64,000 nucleotides of DNA from B46-G9 sp964548365 (GTDB taxonomy: Bacteria > Desulfobacterota > DSM-4660 > Desulfatiglandales > Desulfatiglandaceae), in assembly GCA_964548365.1 (NCBI GenBank), contig CAZJRD010000006.1, positions 1 to 64,000 on the forward strand, read 5' to 3'. Under the pieces are notes generated by a model. That model was given only the letters and a program-made list of their open reading frames with translations. It made no database searches and was not told the DNA's origin. Every line of letters starts with the position of its first letter. Within the stretch, counting starts at the first letter, position 1. Below are positions 42,545 through 50,112 of the stretch, piece after piece. The translations under genes and the position numbers were made by a program.

Positions 42545-43531
42545 TTAGGCATTATTGGCCGGATTCCAGGGCACCAGTCGATTCATGCATATCCAGAAAA
42601 GAACATTGAAGCCGATCCCAAGCAATGCAGCCACCAGAATCCCAACGTACAGTTCACTCATTCGAAGGGTTTCCCATGCCATCCAGATCATGGCGCCGAG
42701 TCCCCTGTCCGAGGCCAGCAGTTCTACGGCAATGGTCAACACCAGCGCTGTGTTCGTCGCTATCCGGACACCGGCGAGTACGGACGGAATACTGCCGGGC
42801 AACACCACCTTTTGGAACACTTGACCAGGTTTCGCCCCATAATTCCTGGCGACTTTGAAGTACACGGGGTGAATCTGCCGAACGCCTGCCATGGCATTGA
42901 TCACCATGGGGAAAAAGGCCGCCAGCGAAATCAGAACAACTTTTGAGACCTCTCCGATACCAAAAATGACCATGATCAGGGGGAAAACGGCGATCTTGGG
43001 AATGGGGTGAAGCAGAGCCACCAGGGGATCAAGCGCGGAACGCAGGCGGTTTGACCATCCCATCATCAAACCGAGAATAAGGCCGATGCCTCCTCCGAAA
43101 AACATGCCGACCAACAAACGGAGCACCGTCACTTCCAGGTGATCCGCCAACCGCCCGCTGTATGCCATTTCAATGAATTTCTTGAAAATCGCCGACGGAA
43201 CGGGGAAAAACAGGGAGGAGATGAGCCCTCTTGCGCCTGCCAGCTCCCAGATATGCCGTTTCAGTTCCACAAAATCGGATTGATTCCGACTCTCCATGGT
43301 CCTTGGCCGCCGGATCGGCACCTGCATATCTTCTCGAATACTTCCCGGTCGGCCCGTCATCACAAGAACTCGATCTCCCAGCAGAAGTGATTCCTCTATA
43401 TCGTGGGTGACATGAATCACCAGTTTTCTTTGATCTCCCCAGATCCGCAGCAACTCCTCCTGGAGCAGTGTCCGGCTTTGGGCATCAAGGGACCCGAACG
43501 GTTCATCCAGAATCAAAGGTGATATAGACAT
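42545..43531 (-). pseudogene. Collapsed ABC locus: ATPase 3' part fused to permease (SsuB/SsuC type)
   Basis: The frame begins abruptly in the middle of a taurine/sulfonate/nitrate-type ABC ATPase at the Walker B region (LILDEPFGSLDAQSR), with the switch His in HVTHD. Walker A, Q loop and signature are gone. At about residue 95 (near 43247) the ATPase tail LKRHIWEL runs straight into a permease (ARGLISSLFFPVPSAIF) that lacks its first membrane helix. The permease then continues intact to the C-terminus with its EAA loop (KVARNYGAKPGQVFQKVVLP). Two deletions explain this. No binding protein is nearby. The permease half could still be made but has no working ATPase here. Confidence 0.7.
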
Positions 43532-43817
43532 CGTTTTTCCGGAGTTCGTCGAGCGTCTTCTCCAAACCCCTTGTTTGCACCATCTGCCGCAAATCGCCGA
43601 ATTCACAACCGGCCATCTTCAACAATGGCCGGTAAGGGCTCCGTGGGTTCTCGAATATGGCTTTTTCAGCCAGGCAAAGAAAATTTTTTTCCCTTTGCTG
43701 AAACCGATGTCGGATAATCTGTTCCGCCTGTTTCAAGGTGAGGACAGTTCTGAAAAAGCCTCTTAAGCCAAAGAGAAAATGAAAATATGATCGTATCTCG
43801 CGGATGAGTTCATTCAT
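43503..43817 (-). pseudogene. 5' fragment of a LuxE/phenylacetate-CoA ligase-like gene
   Basis: The first 100 residues (MNELIREIRSYFHFLFGLRG; KAIFENPRSPYRPLLKMAGC; then LDELRKNDVYITFD) resemble the N-terminal end of the LuxE/acyl-protein synthetase-like family found in Desulfobacterota. Full relatives have more than 400 residues. The frame stops three codons after entering sequence that belongs to the ABC ATPase fragment. The junction lies near 43512-43520, where TTTGAT is shared by both genes. A deletion product. Confidence 0.6.
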
Positions 43818-44179
43818 GCAGAAAAATCCGTCGGTAATGGAACTGCCAGATCAGCGAATCATTTATAACGAGTAGCTGCGCATACTGCCGAATAACGAGT
43901 GATCCCGAGACTTTGTCTGCAGATCGGATGAAACTCATACGGCAGGAGGGCTCGTGACGCATCCGTCTTCATAATCCAGAAATACTTTCCTGTCAACATG
44001 TACCTGGATTAACGTCTGGATAAAGCAAGGAATGCCGGGTGATGTGAAAAGATGTTGTTTTTAGCGGTGGACTACAGAGAAATTTCCCTTGTATATCAAG
44101 GCCAGAGTGACCGCGAACCTGACGCTCCTCGCGCCGTCCTTGCATCAGGTTTACGCCGGATGGCAGGTCTACAACACCT
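43818..44179. other. Gene-free region
   Basis: 362 bases with no convincing frame. A nine-base direct repeat (ATAACGAGT, near 43867 and 43893) and a seven-base inverted repeat AACCTGA/TCAGGTT (near 44115-44153) are present. The inverted repeat lies just past the 3' end of the small gene at 44180-44407 but lacks a T run. Confidence 0.45.
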
Positions 44180-44407
44180 TTATCCTTGGGAACTGATATA
44201 TTGCTTCAATTCGGAGATAAATTTCGCCCGCTCCGACGCATCGCCATTGATCCGCTCTTTCACCTTTTTCCACGTTGGTGAACAATTCTTATATTCCACA
44301 TCCACAATGGAGTGGATCACCCTGTCAATATCCTTCTTGTTCTGTTTGTCTACGGTGATTCCCGCTTCCTCCAGGATGTCTTTCATATACCTGAAATAAC
44401 ATGACAT
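44180..44407 (-). CDS. Small conserved-looking protein downstream of the rhodanese fusion
   Basis: A 75-residue soluble protein starting MSCYFRYMKDILEEAGITV, with a helix-rich charged body (KKDIDRVIHSIVDVEYKNCSPTWKKVKERI). AAGGGA six bases before ATG 44407 fixes the start. It follows the rhodanese-rubrerythrin gene by 36 bases on the same strand and is probably in its operon. No known domain is recognised; two cysteines could be redox-active. Confidence 0.65.
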   Translation of the reverse strand: MSCYFRYMKDILEEAGITVDKQNKKDIDRVIHSIVDVEYKNCSPTWKKVKERINGDASERAKFISELKQYISSQG

Positions 44408-44443
44408 GTTTTGTCCCTTCAGCTCCTCGGTCGTCAAGCCACG

Positions 44444-45277
44444 TTATGTCTTCTTGTTCATCAGTTCTCCGAGGGCCGCCAGATGTTCTTTTTCCTGTTG
44501 TGCCAGGCCATGAAGCAGCTTTTTCACATCCGGTTCTTTAATCTCCTCCGAGTACCGCATATAGAGATCCATGGCCTGGGCCTCAAACATCATGGCGATA
44601 GAGAACACGTCGTCCATGGAATATTCCTGTCCCATGACCCTTTCCATAAACTCCCCTGTGGTGAGGCCCCCTTCCAGGACTCCAGAGGCAACCCGTGTCT
44701 CGAATGCCTCACCCTCATCATCCGCTTCTGTTATACTCCTGTAAAGGTCAAGAAGCTGATCTTTATGTTTTTCTTCGATCCCTGCCAGCTTCTTGAGCAA
44801 CTGTGCTGTTTCTGCGTCGCCTGTTTTTCCCGAAACCTCGGTATAGAAACCGCCCAGGTTCTTTTCCATGCCGCAGGCAAAAAGGATGATGTCCTGGGGC
44901 GTTTCAATGCCCTTCAAACGTTCCAAACTCATCTCCGGCGGCCCGGCCACCTTGAACCCGTGCCAGGCCTTGATGCCTCCTTTCAGGTTGTAGACTTTTC
45001 TGAAACCCTCACCTTCCAGTATCTGCGCAGCAGCACGGCTGCGTCCGCCGGCAGCTCAGTAGGCAATGACGGGTTTCTGCGGATCCAGTTCACGAAGACG
45101 GTCAGTGAGCGCAGGCAGGGGAATCAGTTTGGCTCCGGGTATCCGGGCTTTTGCATATTCTCTTTCCTGCCTCACGTCCAGCAGGGTATATGATCCCTCC
45201 TGGTGTTCCTCAATGAATGTCCTCGCTTCATCCGCAGTTATATCCTGGACCGGCTTAAACAGCGACATGAGTTTCAT
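44444..45277 (-). CDS. Rhodanese-rubrerythrin fusion, predicted selenoprotein (in-frame TGA)
   Basis: One 277-residue frame interrupted only by TGA at 45058-45056 (residue 74). Residues 1-115 are a rhodanese domain: YTLLDVRQEREYAKARIPGA, then KPVIAY-[TGA]-AAGGRSRAAAQIL and GGIKAWHGF. The TGA stands exactly at the catalytic Cys of the persulfide-forming loop. Residues about 125-277 are a ferritin-like/rubrerythrin domain with iron-ligand motifs (IEEKHKD, MMFEAQAMDLY, QQEKEHLAAL). The downstream half shows no decay. A hairpin 13-30 bases after the TGA fits a bacterial SECIS. It probably reduces peroxide or persulfide with a selenocysteine in the rhodanese site. It follows the FAD oxidoreductase by 13 bases. 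Alternative: a nonsense mutation or sequence error in a Cys codon. Confidence 0.75.
45026..45058 (-). promoter_or_regulatory. Candidate bacterial SECIS element in the rhodanese fusion mRNA
   Basis: After the UGA come 12 bases, then CGCAGC (45043-45038), loop CGTGCT (45037-45032) and GCTGCG (45031-45026): a perfect six-pair stem. The loop starts 19 bases after the UGA and has G in its second position. Both features fit the usual bacterial SECIS model (small apical loop about 16-37 bases downstream, a G near its 5' end). Confidence 0.6.
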
Positions 45278-45290
45278 CTATTGACTCTTC

Positions 45291-46469
45291 TTATTTCCCG
45301 GAAAAGAGGTCCGATAAAGCTGATGCGGCCTGCCCTTCAGCCATTGCCTTGGTGACCCTGTTGAAACCTTTAGTATCTCCCAGCATGATACAGCCTATAA
45401 TTCTGCCTTCCTCCATAACCAGCTTTTTGTAGGTTTTCTCATCCTGGACCACTGTTGACTCGAGTTTCCCTTCCGCATCTATGTTTCCGGCCGAGGCAAG
45501 ATCGATTCCCACCACTTTCAGGCTGTTTGCCATAGTGGTCCCTTCATATCGCATATCACCTCCTGCCATATTCGTTCCTGCAATCTTTCCCTGTTCCATG
45601 GCTGCAGGCCAGATGCCGTACGGCATCCCCCTGAACTCCGCCACATCACCGGCCGCATAAATATCCGGTTGGTTTGTAGCAAGGTGTTCATCCACTTTGA
45701 TGCCCTTATCGCACTCCAGCTCGAGTGACGCGGCAAGCTCCATATTGGGACGAACACCGGCTGAAATAACCACCATTCCCGTAGGAATAGTTTCACCTCC
45801 CTCGAGGATGACTCCCTTGACCTGATTCCCTCCTCCAATTTCCTGGGTTTTGGCACCAAGTCTGAAAGAAAACCCCATTGCCGCCATCATTGTCTGGAGC
45901 CGCCGTGCCCCTTCCACATCCAGCTGCCTGGGCAGGAGCCTCGGAAAAAACTCCACGACGGTAATCTCTTTTTTCAGTTTTCGCAGGGCATTTCCTGCCT
46001 CGAGGCCCAGCAACCCCCCTCCAATGAGGACCACATGGTCATTTTTCTTCGCGGCGGAAGAGATAGCACGTGCGTCCCTGATGTTTCGAAGGGCATACAC
46101 ACCGCTGGTTTCGGCTCCCTTGATGGGGGGAATAAATGAATGACTGCCGGTTGCAATCAGGAGCACATCATAGGGGATTTCGTCTTTGTCTTTCGTCACG
46201 AGTGCTTTCTCGCCGGGCTTCACGTCCATCACCCGGGTGACGAGCCTGAGATCAATTTTCTGCTCGCGGTACCACTCTTCCCCTTTCGCGGCGAGATCTT
46301 TCTCAGATATGTCCCCGGAGACATATTCATTCAGGCGAATCCGGTAATAGAAGGAAACATCTTCATCGGTTACGATGGTGATTTCCCCCTGTTCATCGTT
46401 CTTGCGGATATACTCCGCCGCCGTCGTTCCTGCGACGCCATTCCCGATAATCACATACTGTTTCATCAT
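45291..46469 (-). CDS. FAD-dependent pyridine nucleotide oxidoreductase (rubredoxin/nitrite reductase-like)
   Basis: A 392-residue flavoprotein. The FAD-binding motif is IIGNGVAGTTAAEYIR, the NAD motif is LIGGGLLGLEAGNAL, and the second FAD site is IYAAGDVAEFRG. The family includes NADH:rubredoxin oxidoreductase and the N-terminal part of NirB. A strong AAAAGGAG precedes the ATG pair. With rubrerythrins on both sides it is the natural NAD(P)H-linked electron donor for peroxide reduction through rubredoxin-type carriers. That role is inferred from context. Confidence 0.9.
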   Translation of the reverse strand: MMKQYVIIGNGVAGTTAAEYIRKNDEQGEITIVTDEDVSFYYRIRLNEYVSGDISEKDLAAKGEEWYREQKIDLRLVTRVMDVKPGEKALVTKDKDEIPYDVLLIATGSHSFIPPIKGAETSGVYALRNIRDARAISSAAKKNDHVVLIGGGLLGLEAGNALRKLKKEITVVEFFPRLLPRQLDVEGARRLQTMMAAMGFSFRLGAKTQEIGGGNQVKGVILEGGETIPTGMVVISAGVRPNMELAASLELECDKGIKVDEHLATNQPDIYAAGDVAEFRGMPYGIWPAAMEQGKIAGTNMAGGDMRYEGTTMANSLKVVGIDLASAGNIDAEGKLESTVVQDEKTYKKLVMEEGRIIGCIMLGDTKGFNRVTKAMAEGQAASALSDLFSGK

Positions 46470-46484
46470 GAAGTCTCCTTTTCC

Positions 46485-46643
46485 TTATCCGCTCCTGCCG
46501 TCATCACACGGTTCATCATCGTCTGATCCCCGGGCGTGCTCAGCACTCGGGGCCGTGGTACACGCAGGGAGTTGCTCGTTCAACTGCTTCTTTTTCTCCC
46601 TCTCTTTTTCCTCTTGCAATTCCTTTTTCTCCTTGTCTTCCAT
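46485..46643 (-). CDS. Small highly charged protein
   Basis: A 52-residue frame starting MEDKEKKELQEEKEREKKK, with an acidic, Cys-containing tail (DDDEPCDDGRSG). GGGGGA lies before the ATG, and the gene fits between the 87-residue protein and the FAD oxidoreductase with small gaps. The Lys/Glu repeats could form a single helix. No family is recognised. A longer frame to 46718 is possible, and an overlapping frame with a Cys-rich end (46540-46725) cannot be excluded. Confidence 0.4.
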   Translation of the reverse strand: MEDKEKKELQEEKEREKKKQLNEQLPACTTAPSAEHARGSDDDEPCDDGRSG

Positions 46644-46736
46644 CTCTTGATCCCCCTTTACCAACAAAAAGGCATTCTGAATTGGTACAGAAGAAGACTT
46701 GCTGATCTCTGTTTCCATTACTCATACAAGATGTTT

Positions 46737-47000
46737 CTATCTCCCGGTGAGCTCCGCTTCAAGATCCTTGATATACTGGGCGATCAGCACCCCCAGATAG
46801 ATGCATGCATTTCCATCCATGCAGGCATCCGCGTCCTGTTTGTCAAGAAAGGCATGACGCTTGCTGGCACCTTTGGCAAAACTCACGACCCAGGCGTTCC
46901 TCCCTTCATCGAACTGGAGCCCCACATTGAGCCCGTAGGTCTTGATTTCAGGATACATTTCAAATAACTTTCCTTTCAGTTCTTCTTCACTGTAACTCAT
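46737..47000 (-). CDS. Small conserved hypothetical protein of the redox island
   Basis: An 87-residue protein starting MSYSEEELKGKLFEMYPEI. AAAGGAGG seven bases upstream decides for 47000 over an upstream in-frame start. It is alpha/beta-like, with VVSFAKGASKRHAFLDKQDADACMDGNACIYLG in the middle (two Cys five residues apart around CMDGNAC). The role is unknown; it is first in the minus-strand run that ends with the selenoprotein candidate. The divergent neighbour is rubrerythrin. Confidence 0.65.
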   Translation of the reverse strand: MSYSEEELKGKLFEMYPEIKTYGLNVGLQFDEGRNAWVVSFAKGASKRHAFLDKQDADACMDGNACIYLGVLIAQYIKDLEAELTGR

Positions 47001-47084
47001 TTCTTTCCTCCTTTCTAAAATGGATTGTTTACAGATAAAATGATTCGCGAACGCTTTCAGCCCGGGCTTCCCCTTCCAAACAAG

Positions 47085-47100
47085 CTTGCTTTTAAGCAAG
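47085..47100. promoter_or_regulatory. Dyad-symmetric site in the divergent promoter region
   Basis: CTTGCTT (47085-47091), TT, AAGCAAG (47094-47100): a perfect seven-base dyad between the divergently transcribed redox genes (starts at 47000 and 47207). Its position suits an operator controlling both sides, for example by a PerR/Rrf2-type redox regulator. The binding protein is not known. Confidence 0.35.
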
Positions 47101-47206
47101 AAATAGGATATGAGGTTCGATACCCGATTCTCAGTTTTAACCTATATCATTTTCTCTTCGAAAAATCAGCCCTATTTTGGAGGTCGCAAAAAGGAGGGCC
47201 CACACA

Positions 47207-47707
47207 ATGTCCGAAAAAACAGAAAAAAATCTCGCATACGCGTTCGCCGCCGAATCAAAGGCAGCAATTCGGAATGACGCATTTGCAAAGAAGGCCGACA
47301 AAGACGGTTATGCACAGATCGCTCGTCTCTTCAGGGCCGTCTCCAATGCAGAGTCCGTCCATGCACGCAGATTCCTGCTCCTGATGCGAGGCAAGGTAGG
47401 ATCAACCGAAGAGAACCTTGACGCGGCCTTCCACAACGAAATCAAGGCTAATGTGGAAGAGTATCCAGGGCTTATTAAGGATGCCACCGATGAAGATAAC
47501 GAGGGCGCACTGCGGGCTTTTTCCCACGCGCGTGACGTGGAAAGCAGGCATGCGGAACTCTATAAAAAGGCCATGAATGACATGCTGGCAGAACGCCGTT
47601 CCAAGTACTACGTTTGCCAGGTCTGCGGTTATATCAGCGAGGACGAACCGCCCGAGAATTGTCCGGTATGCGGTGCTGTCAAAGCAAAATTCAAGCTGGT
47701 TGAATAG
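47207..47707 (+). CDS. rbr: Rubrerythrin
   Basis: A 166-residue peroxide-scavenging di-iron protein. The ferritin-like four-helix bundle (about 1-125) carries the metal-ligand motifs FAAESKAAI, NAESVHARR, FHNEIKANVEEY and ARDVESRHAELY. The C-terminal rubredoxin domain has CQVCGY and CPVCGA, a one-iron electron entry site. GGAGG about nine bases upstream favours ATG 47207. It reduces H2O2 to water with electrons from NADH via rubredoxin reductases such as the one at 45291-46469. Confidence 0.93.
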   Translation: MSEKTEKNLAYAFAAESKAAIRNDAFAKKADKDGYAQIARLFRAVSNAESVHARRFLLLMRGKVGSTEENLDAAFHNEIKANVEEYPGLIKDATDEDNEGALRAFSHARDVESRHAELYKKAMNDMLAERRSKYYVCQVCGYISEDEPPENCPVCGAVKAKFKLVE

Positions 47708-47728
47708 GAAACAAGAAGGAGAAATATT

Positions 47729-48190
47729 ATGAGCTTTCAAGGTTTCAGGGAAATCATCAAATTTGCTATTGAAAAAGAAAAGGAGGCGGTTTTCTTTTAC
47801 GAAGACGCGAGTTCCCAGCAAAAGTTTTCAGATGCCCGCAAAATGTTCAAGGACTTTGCCGACGAAGAGCGCAAACACCAGGCTCTGCTCGAAGGATTTC
47901 TTAAAGGTGAAAAAACCATTGCGGATTACGATCTGAAATGGATCCCGGACATGAAACGAAGTGATTACCTCGTGGATATCCCGTATGAAAAGGGTATGTC
48001 CTACGCGGATATTCTGCGCCTTGCAATGAAACGAGAGGAAAAATCTCTTGCCCTTTACAACAAGCTCGGCCGGGAAATCGATGACAAAGAACTGGATCGG
48101 ATTTTTAAGATGCTAGCTCAGGAAGAGGCCAAGCACAAACTCGCTCTCGAAACATTGTATGACGACTATATGGCCAAGATGGGAGATTGA
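47729..48190 (+). CDS. Ferritin-like (rubrerythrin-related) protein without rubredoxin domain
   Basis: A 153-residue four-helix di-iron protein with two copies of the ExxH-type ligand pattern (EKEKEAVFFYEDAS, DEERKHQALL, KREEKSLALY, AQEEAKHKLAL). It follows rubrerythrin by 21 bases with AAGAAGGAG before the ATG, so the two are co-transcribed. It probably acts in iron/peroxide handling. Its 3' end overlaps the convergent glycosyltransferase gene by 25 bases. Confidence 0.9.
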   Translation: MSFQGFREIIKFAIEKEKEAVFFYEDASSQQKFSDARKMFKDFADEERKHQALLEGFLKGEKTIADYDLKWIPDMKRSDYLVDIPYEKGMSYADILRLAMKREEKSLALYNKLGREIDDKELDRIFKMLAQEEAKHKLALETLYDDYMAKMGD

Positions 48191-49506
48191 TTTTTCGCCC
48201 CTTCCCTCGGGATCCGGTAGAGCGGTGCCAGACTGTCCGGAGAGACGCCCAGATGGCAGCCCGTCATGATGATCCAGTTGATCAGAGTCGTTCGAACCAC
48301 CCCCACGCGCTGCCACCGTCTGCCAGACGTGACAGCCTCGGCCTCTGCGATCCTGATGCGGCCGTGTTTCCGGAGGCGGCGCACCAGGAGCAAATCTTCC
48401 GCGATGGAGACATGGGGAAACCCACCCACCGCGTTGAATTGCGCTCTCTCAATGAACAATGCCTGGTCCCCATACGGCAATTGGAAGAGGCGAGACCGGA
48501 CATTCGTCATCCATTCAACAGCGCTGATGAGCGGCACCCGGCAGTCGGTCTTGAACCGGAATGCGCCTCCCGCAGTCCTTTTGGGGAGAAGGGTCTCAAA
48601 AACACGGTCCACATAGCGTACCGGGAGGAGCGTATCTGCATGGAGGAAAAGGAGCACTTTTCCCTTTGCTGCCGCTGCCCCCGCGTTTTGCTGGAATGCG
48701 CGCCCCTTCCTTGTCGCGACAACCTCTGCACCGCCCTCTCTGGCAATATCCCTGGTGCGATCTCTGCTGCCGCCATCCACCACGATGACCTCCGCGTCCC
48801 GGTCCCTCGCCGCAATGATGGTTTCTCGTATGCTGTCCTCTTCGTTCAGGGCAGGAATGATGACCGACAGGTACCGCCGCCCTTGCGCCAACCGGGGATT
48901 CCATTTCTGTAGATCTTCAATGGTGTCCACATCCATAAGTGGCTTCAAGAGATAATACTTCAGCCCCTTGCTCTTGACCACCATAAGAGTTTGATCGAGC
49001 ACGGTATGGCTTCCCCATGCTATTCTCTCAAAGATATCCAGAGGCCGATTCATTCCAACGAGCCAGTATCCGCCATCCGTACTGGGGCCCAAAACCACGT
49101 CTTTTTCCCGAAGCACATCAAATGCTTCCTGCAAATGGCCGCGTGTCAGGCCCGGGATATCCGTGCCCACGAGTACTACATGCCTGCATCCTTTCTGGAA
49201 TGCTTTCACGAGCGCAGCATGCATGCGCTTCCCCACATCCCCCTTTTCCTGTTGGGAAAAGAGGATCCCGCGCCCCAGCCAGTTGCCTATTTTGTCCCTG
49301 CTGCCCCCATCAAAGCAGAACTCCGCATCCCTCCCGGGGCCGGAAGTGAACATCCTGACCGTATGAACGGTGGCTTCAGTAAGCTGTCGCTGCAGATCGG
49401 CCGCCCCTGCAGGCCCCAGATGCGGCAATAGGCGCGTCTTCACCTTGCCCGGAAACGGGTACCGCCCGAAAACAATGATCCTTTCTCTTTTCGTCTCTCT
49501 CCCCAT
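48166..49506 (-). CDS. Fused DUF2064 (TIGR04282) and family 2 glycosyltransferase (TIGR04283)
   Basis: A 446-residue two-domain protein. The N-terminal nucleotidyltransferase-like domain (about 1-205) has IVFGRYPFPGKVKTRLLP, VGTDIPGL and GPSTDGGYWLVGM. The C-terminal GT2 domain (about 212-440) has SVIIPALNEEDSI, VIVVDGGSRDRT, FLHADTLLP and GGAFRFK. The two parts are usually separate neighbouring genes; here they are one frame. They probably act in one pathway for glycosylation of a lipid or small molecule, product unknown. Confidence 0.88.
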   Translation of the reverse strand: MGRETKRERIIVFGRYPFPGKVKTRLLPHLGPAGAADLQRQLTEATVHTVRMFTSGPGRDAEFCFDGGSRDKIGNWLGRGILFSQQEKGDVGKRMHAALVKAFQKGCRHVVLVGTDIPGLTRGHLQEAFDVLREKDVVLGPSTDGGYWLVGMNRPLDIFERIAWGSHTVLDQTLMVVKSKGLKYYLLKPLMDVDTIEDLQKWNPRLAQGRRYLSVIIPALNEEDSIRETIIAARDRDAEVIVVDGGSRDRTRDIAREGGAEVVATRKGRAFQQNAGAAAAKGKVLLFLHADTLLPVRYVDRVFETLLPKRTAGGAFRFKTDCRVPLISAVEWMTNVRSRLFQLPYGDQALFIERAQFNAVGGFPHVSIAEDLLLVRRLRKHGRIRIAEAEAVTSGRRWQRVGVVRTTLINWIIMTGCHLGVSPDSLAPLYRIPREGAKNQSPILAI

Positions 49507-49521
49507 AGATTCCTTATATTA

Positions 49522-50103
49522 CTACTCATCTTCCTCTTCCAAGAAGACTCTTCCTTCCCCAGGATAAACAATTTTTTCTCCATCGGTGACCGTTTCCGGG
49601 GAAGGCCAGTGACCCGGTTGAGGATCTGATCCTTCCAGCGCTACAAGGCTTGGTTTCTTGTCCTTCATCCTCGGTTTTTTTCTTACATCAACTTCTGGAA
49701 CAGGTGCAGTAAATTCTATGGGGATGTTGTTGGGATCAAAGCTGTAGATCGAATGGATGAAGCCATGATCAACCACTTCTGAAACCCAGAAACCGGCTCC
49801 TTCCAGGCGACCTTTAAGACTCCAGAGATCGTCGTCAGTTTCTACCTCGAACGACACGTGATCGAAAGCGAATGGCCCCTTTACCGGCACACCGTGATCT
49901 TTTTCAGAGATGTTTTCTACCCCCGGCCATTCGAAAAAAGCGATCATATCGTGCGCTGAAATCTCGAAAAAGTAGTGCCGGTAGCCGGGCCTTCCGAGGC
50001 CCGCCACAAGACGCATTCCCAGAAGGTCCCTCCAGAAGCGAATGGTACGCTCCATGTTTCTTGTGGCCATTGCCAGATGGTTTATCCCGGTGTATCTGAT
50101 CAT
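49522..50103 (-). CDS. VOC superfamily (glyoxalase-like) protein
   Basis: A 193-residue metal-dependent enzyme fold. It starts YTGINHLAMATRNMERTIRFWRDLLG, with the first metal His in INHLAM, and has DHVSFEVETDDD and IYSFDPNNIPIEF supplying the second His/Glu ligands. The last 45 residues are an extra charged tail ending EEEDE. AGGAGAG precedes the ATG. Nine bases separate it from the amino-acid permease stop's operon mate upstream, so it may be the last gene of that operon. The reaction is unknown; dioxygenase and glyoxalase activities occur in the family. Confidence 0.83.
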   Translation of the reverse strand: MIRYTGINHLAMATRNMERTIRFWRDLLGMRLVAGLGRPGYRHYFFEISAHDMIAFFEWPGVENISEKDHGVPVKGPFAFDHVSFEVETDDDLWSLKGRLEGAGFWVSEVVDHGFIHSIYSFDPNNIPIEFTAPVPEVDVRKKPRMKDKKPSLVALEGSDPQPGHWPSPETVTDGEKIVYPGEGRVFLEEEDE

Positions 50104-50112
50104 TTTTCTCTC

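Noticed and set aside
46540..46725. Alternative frame MSNGNRDQQVF... ending CVYHGPEC then TGA
   Set aside because: Considered as a further Sec candidate, but no homologous residues continue after the TGA and the ribosome site favours the 46643 start in the other frame.
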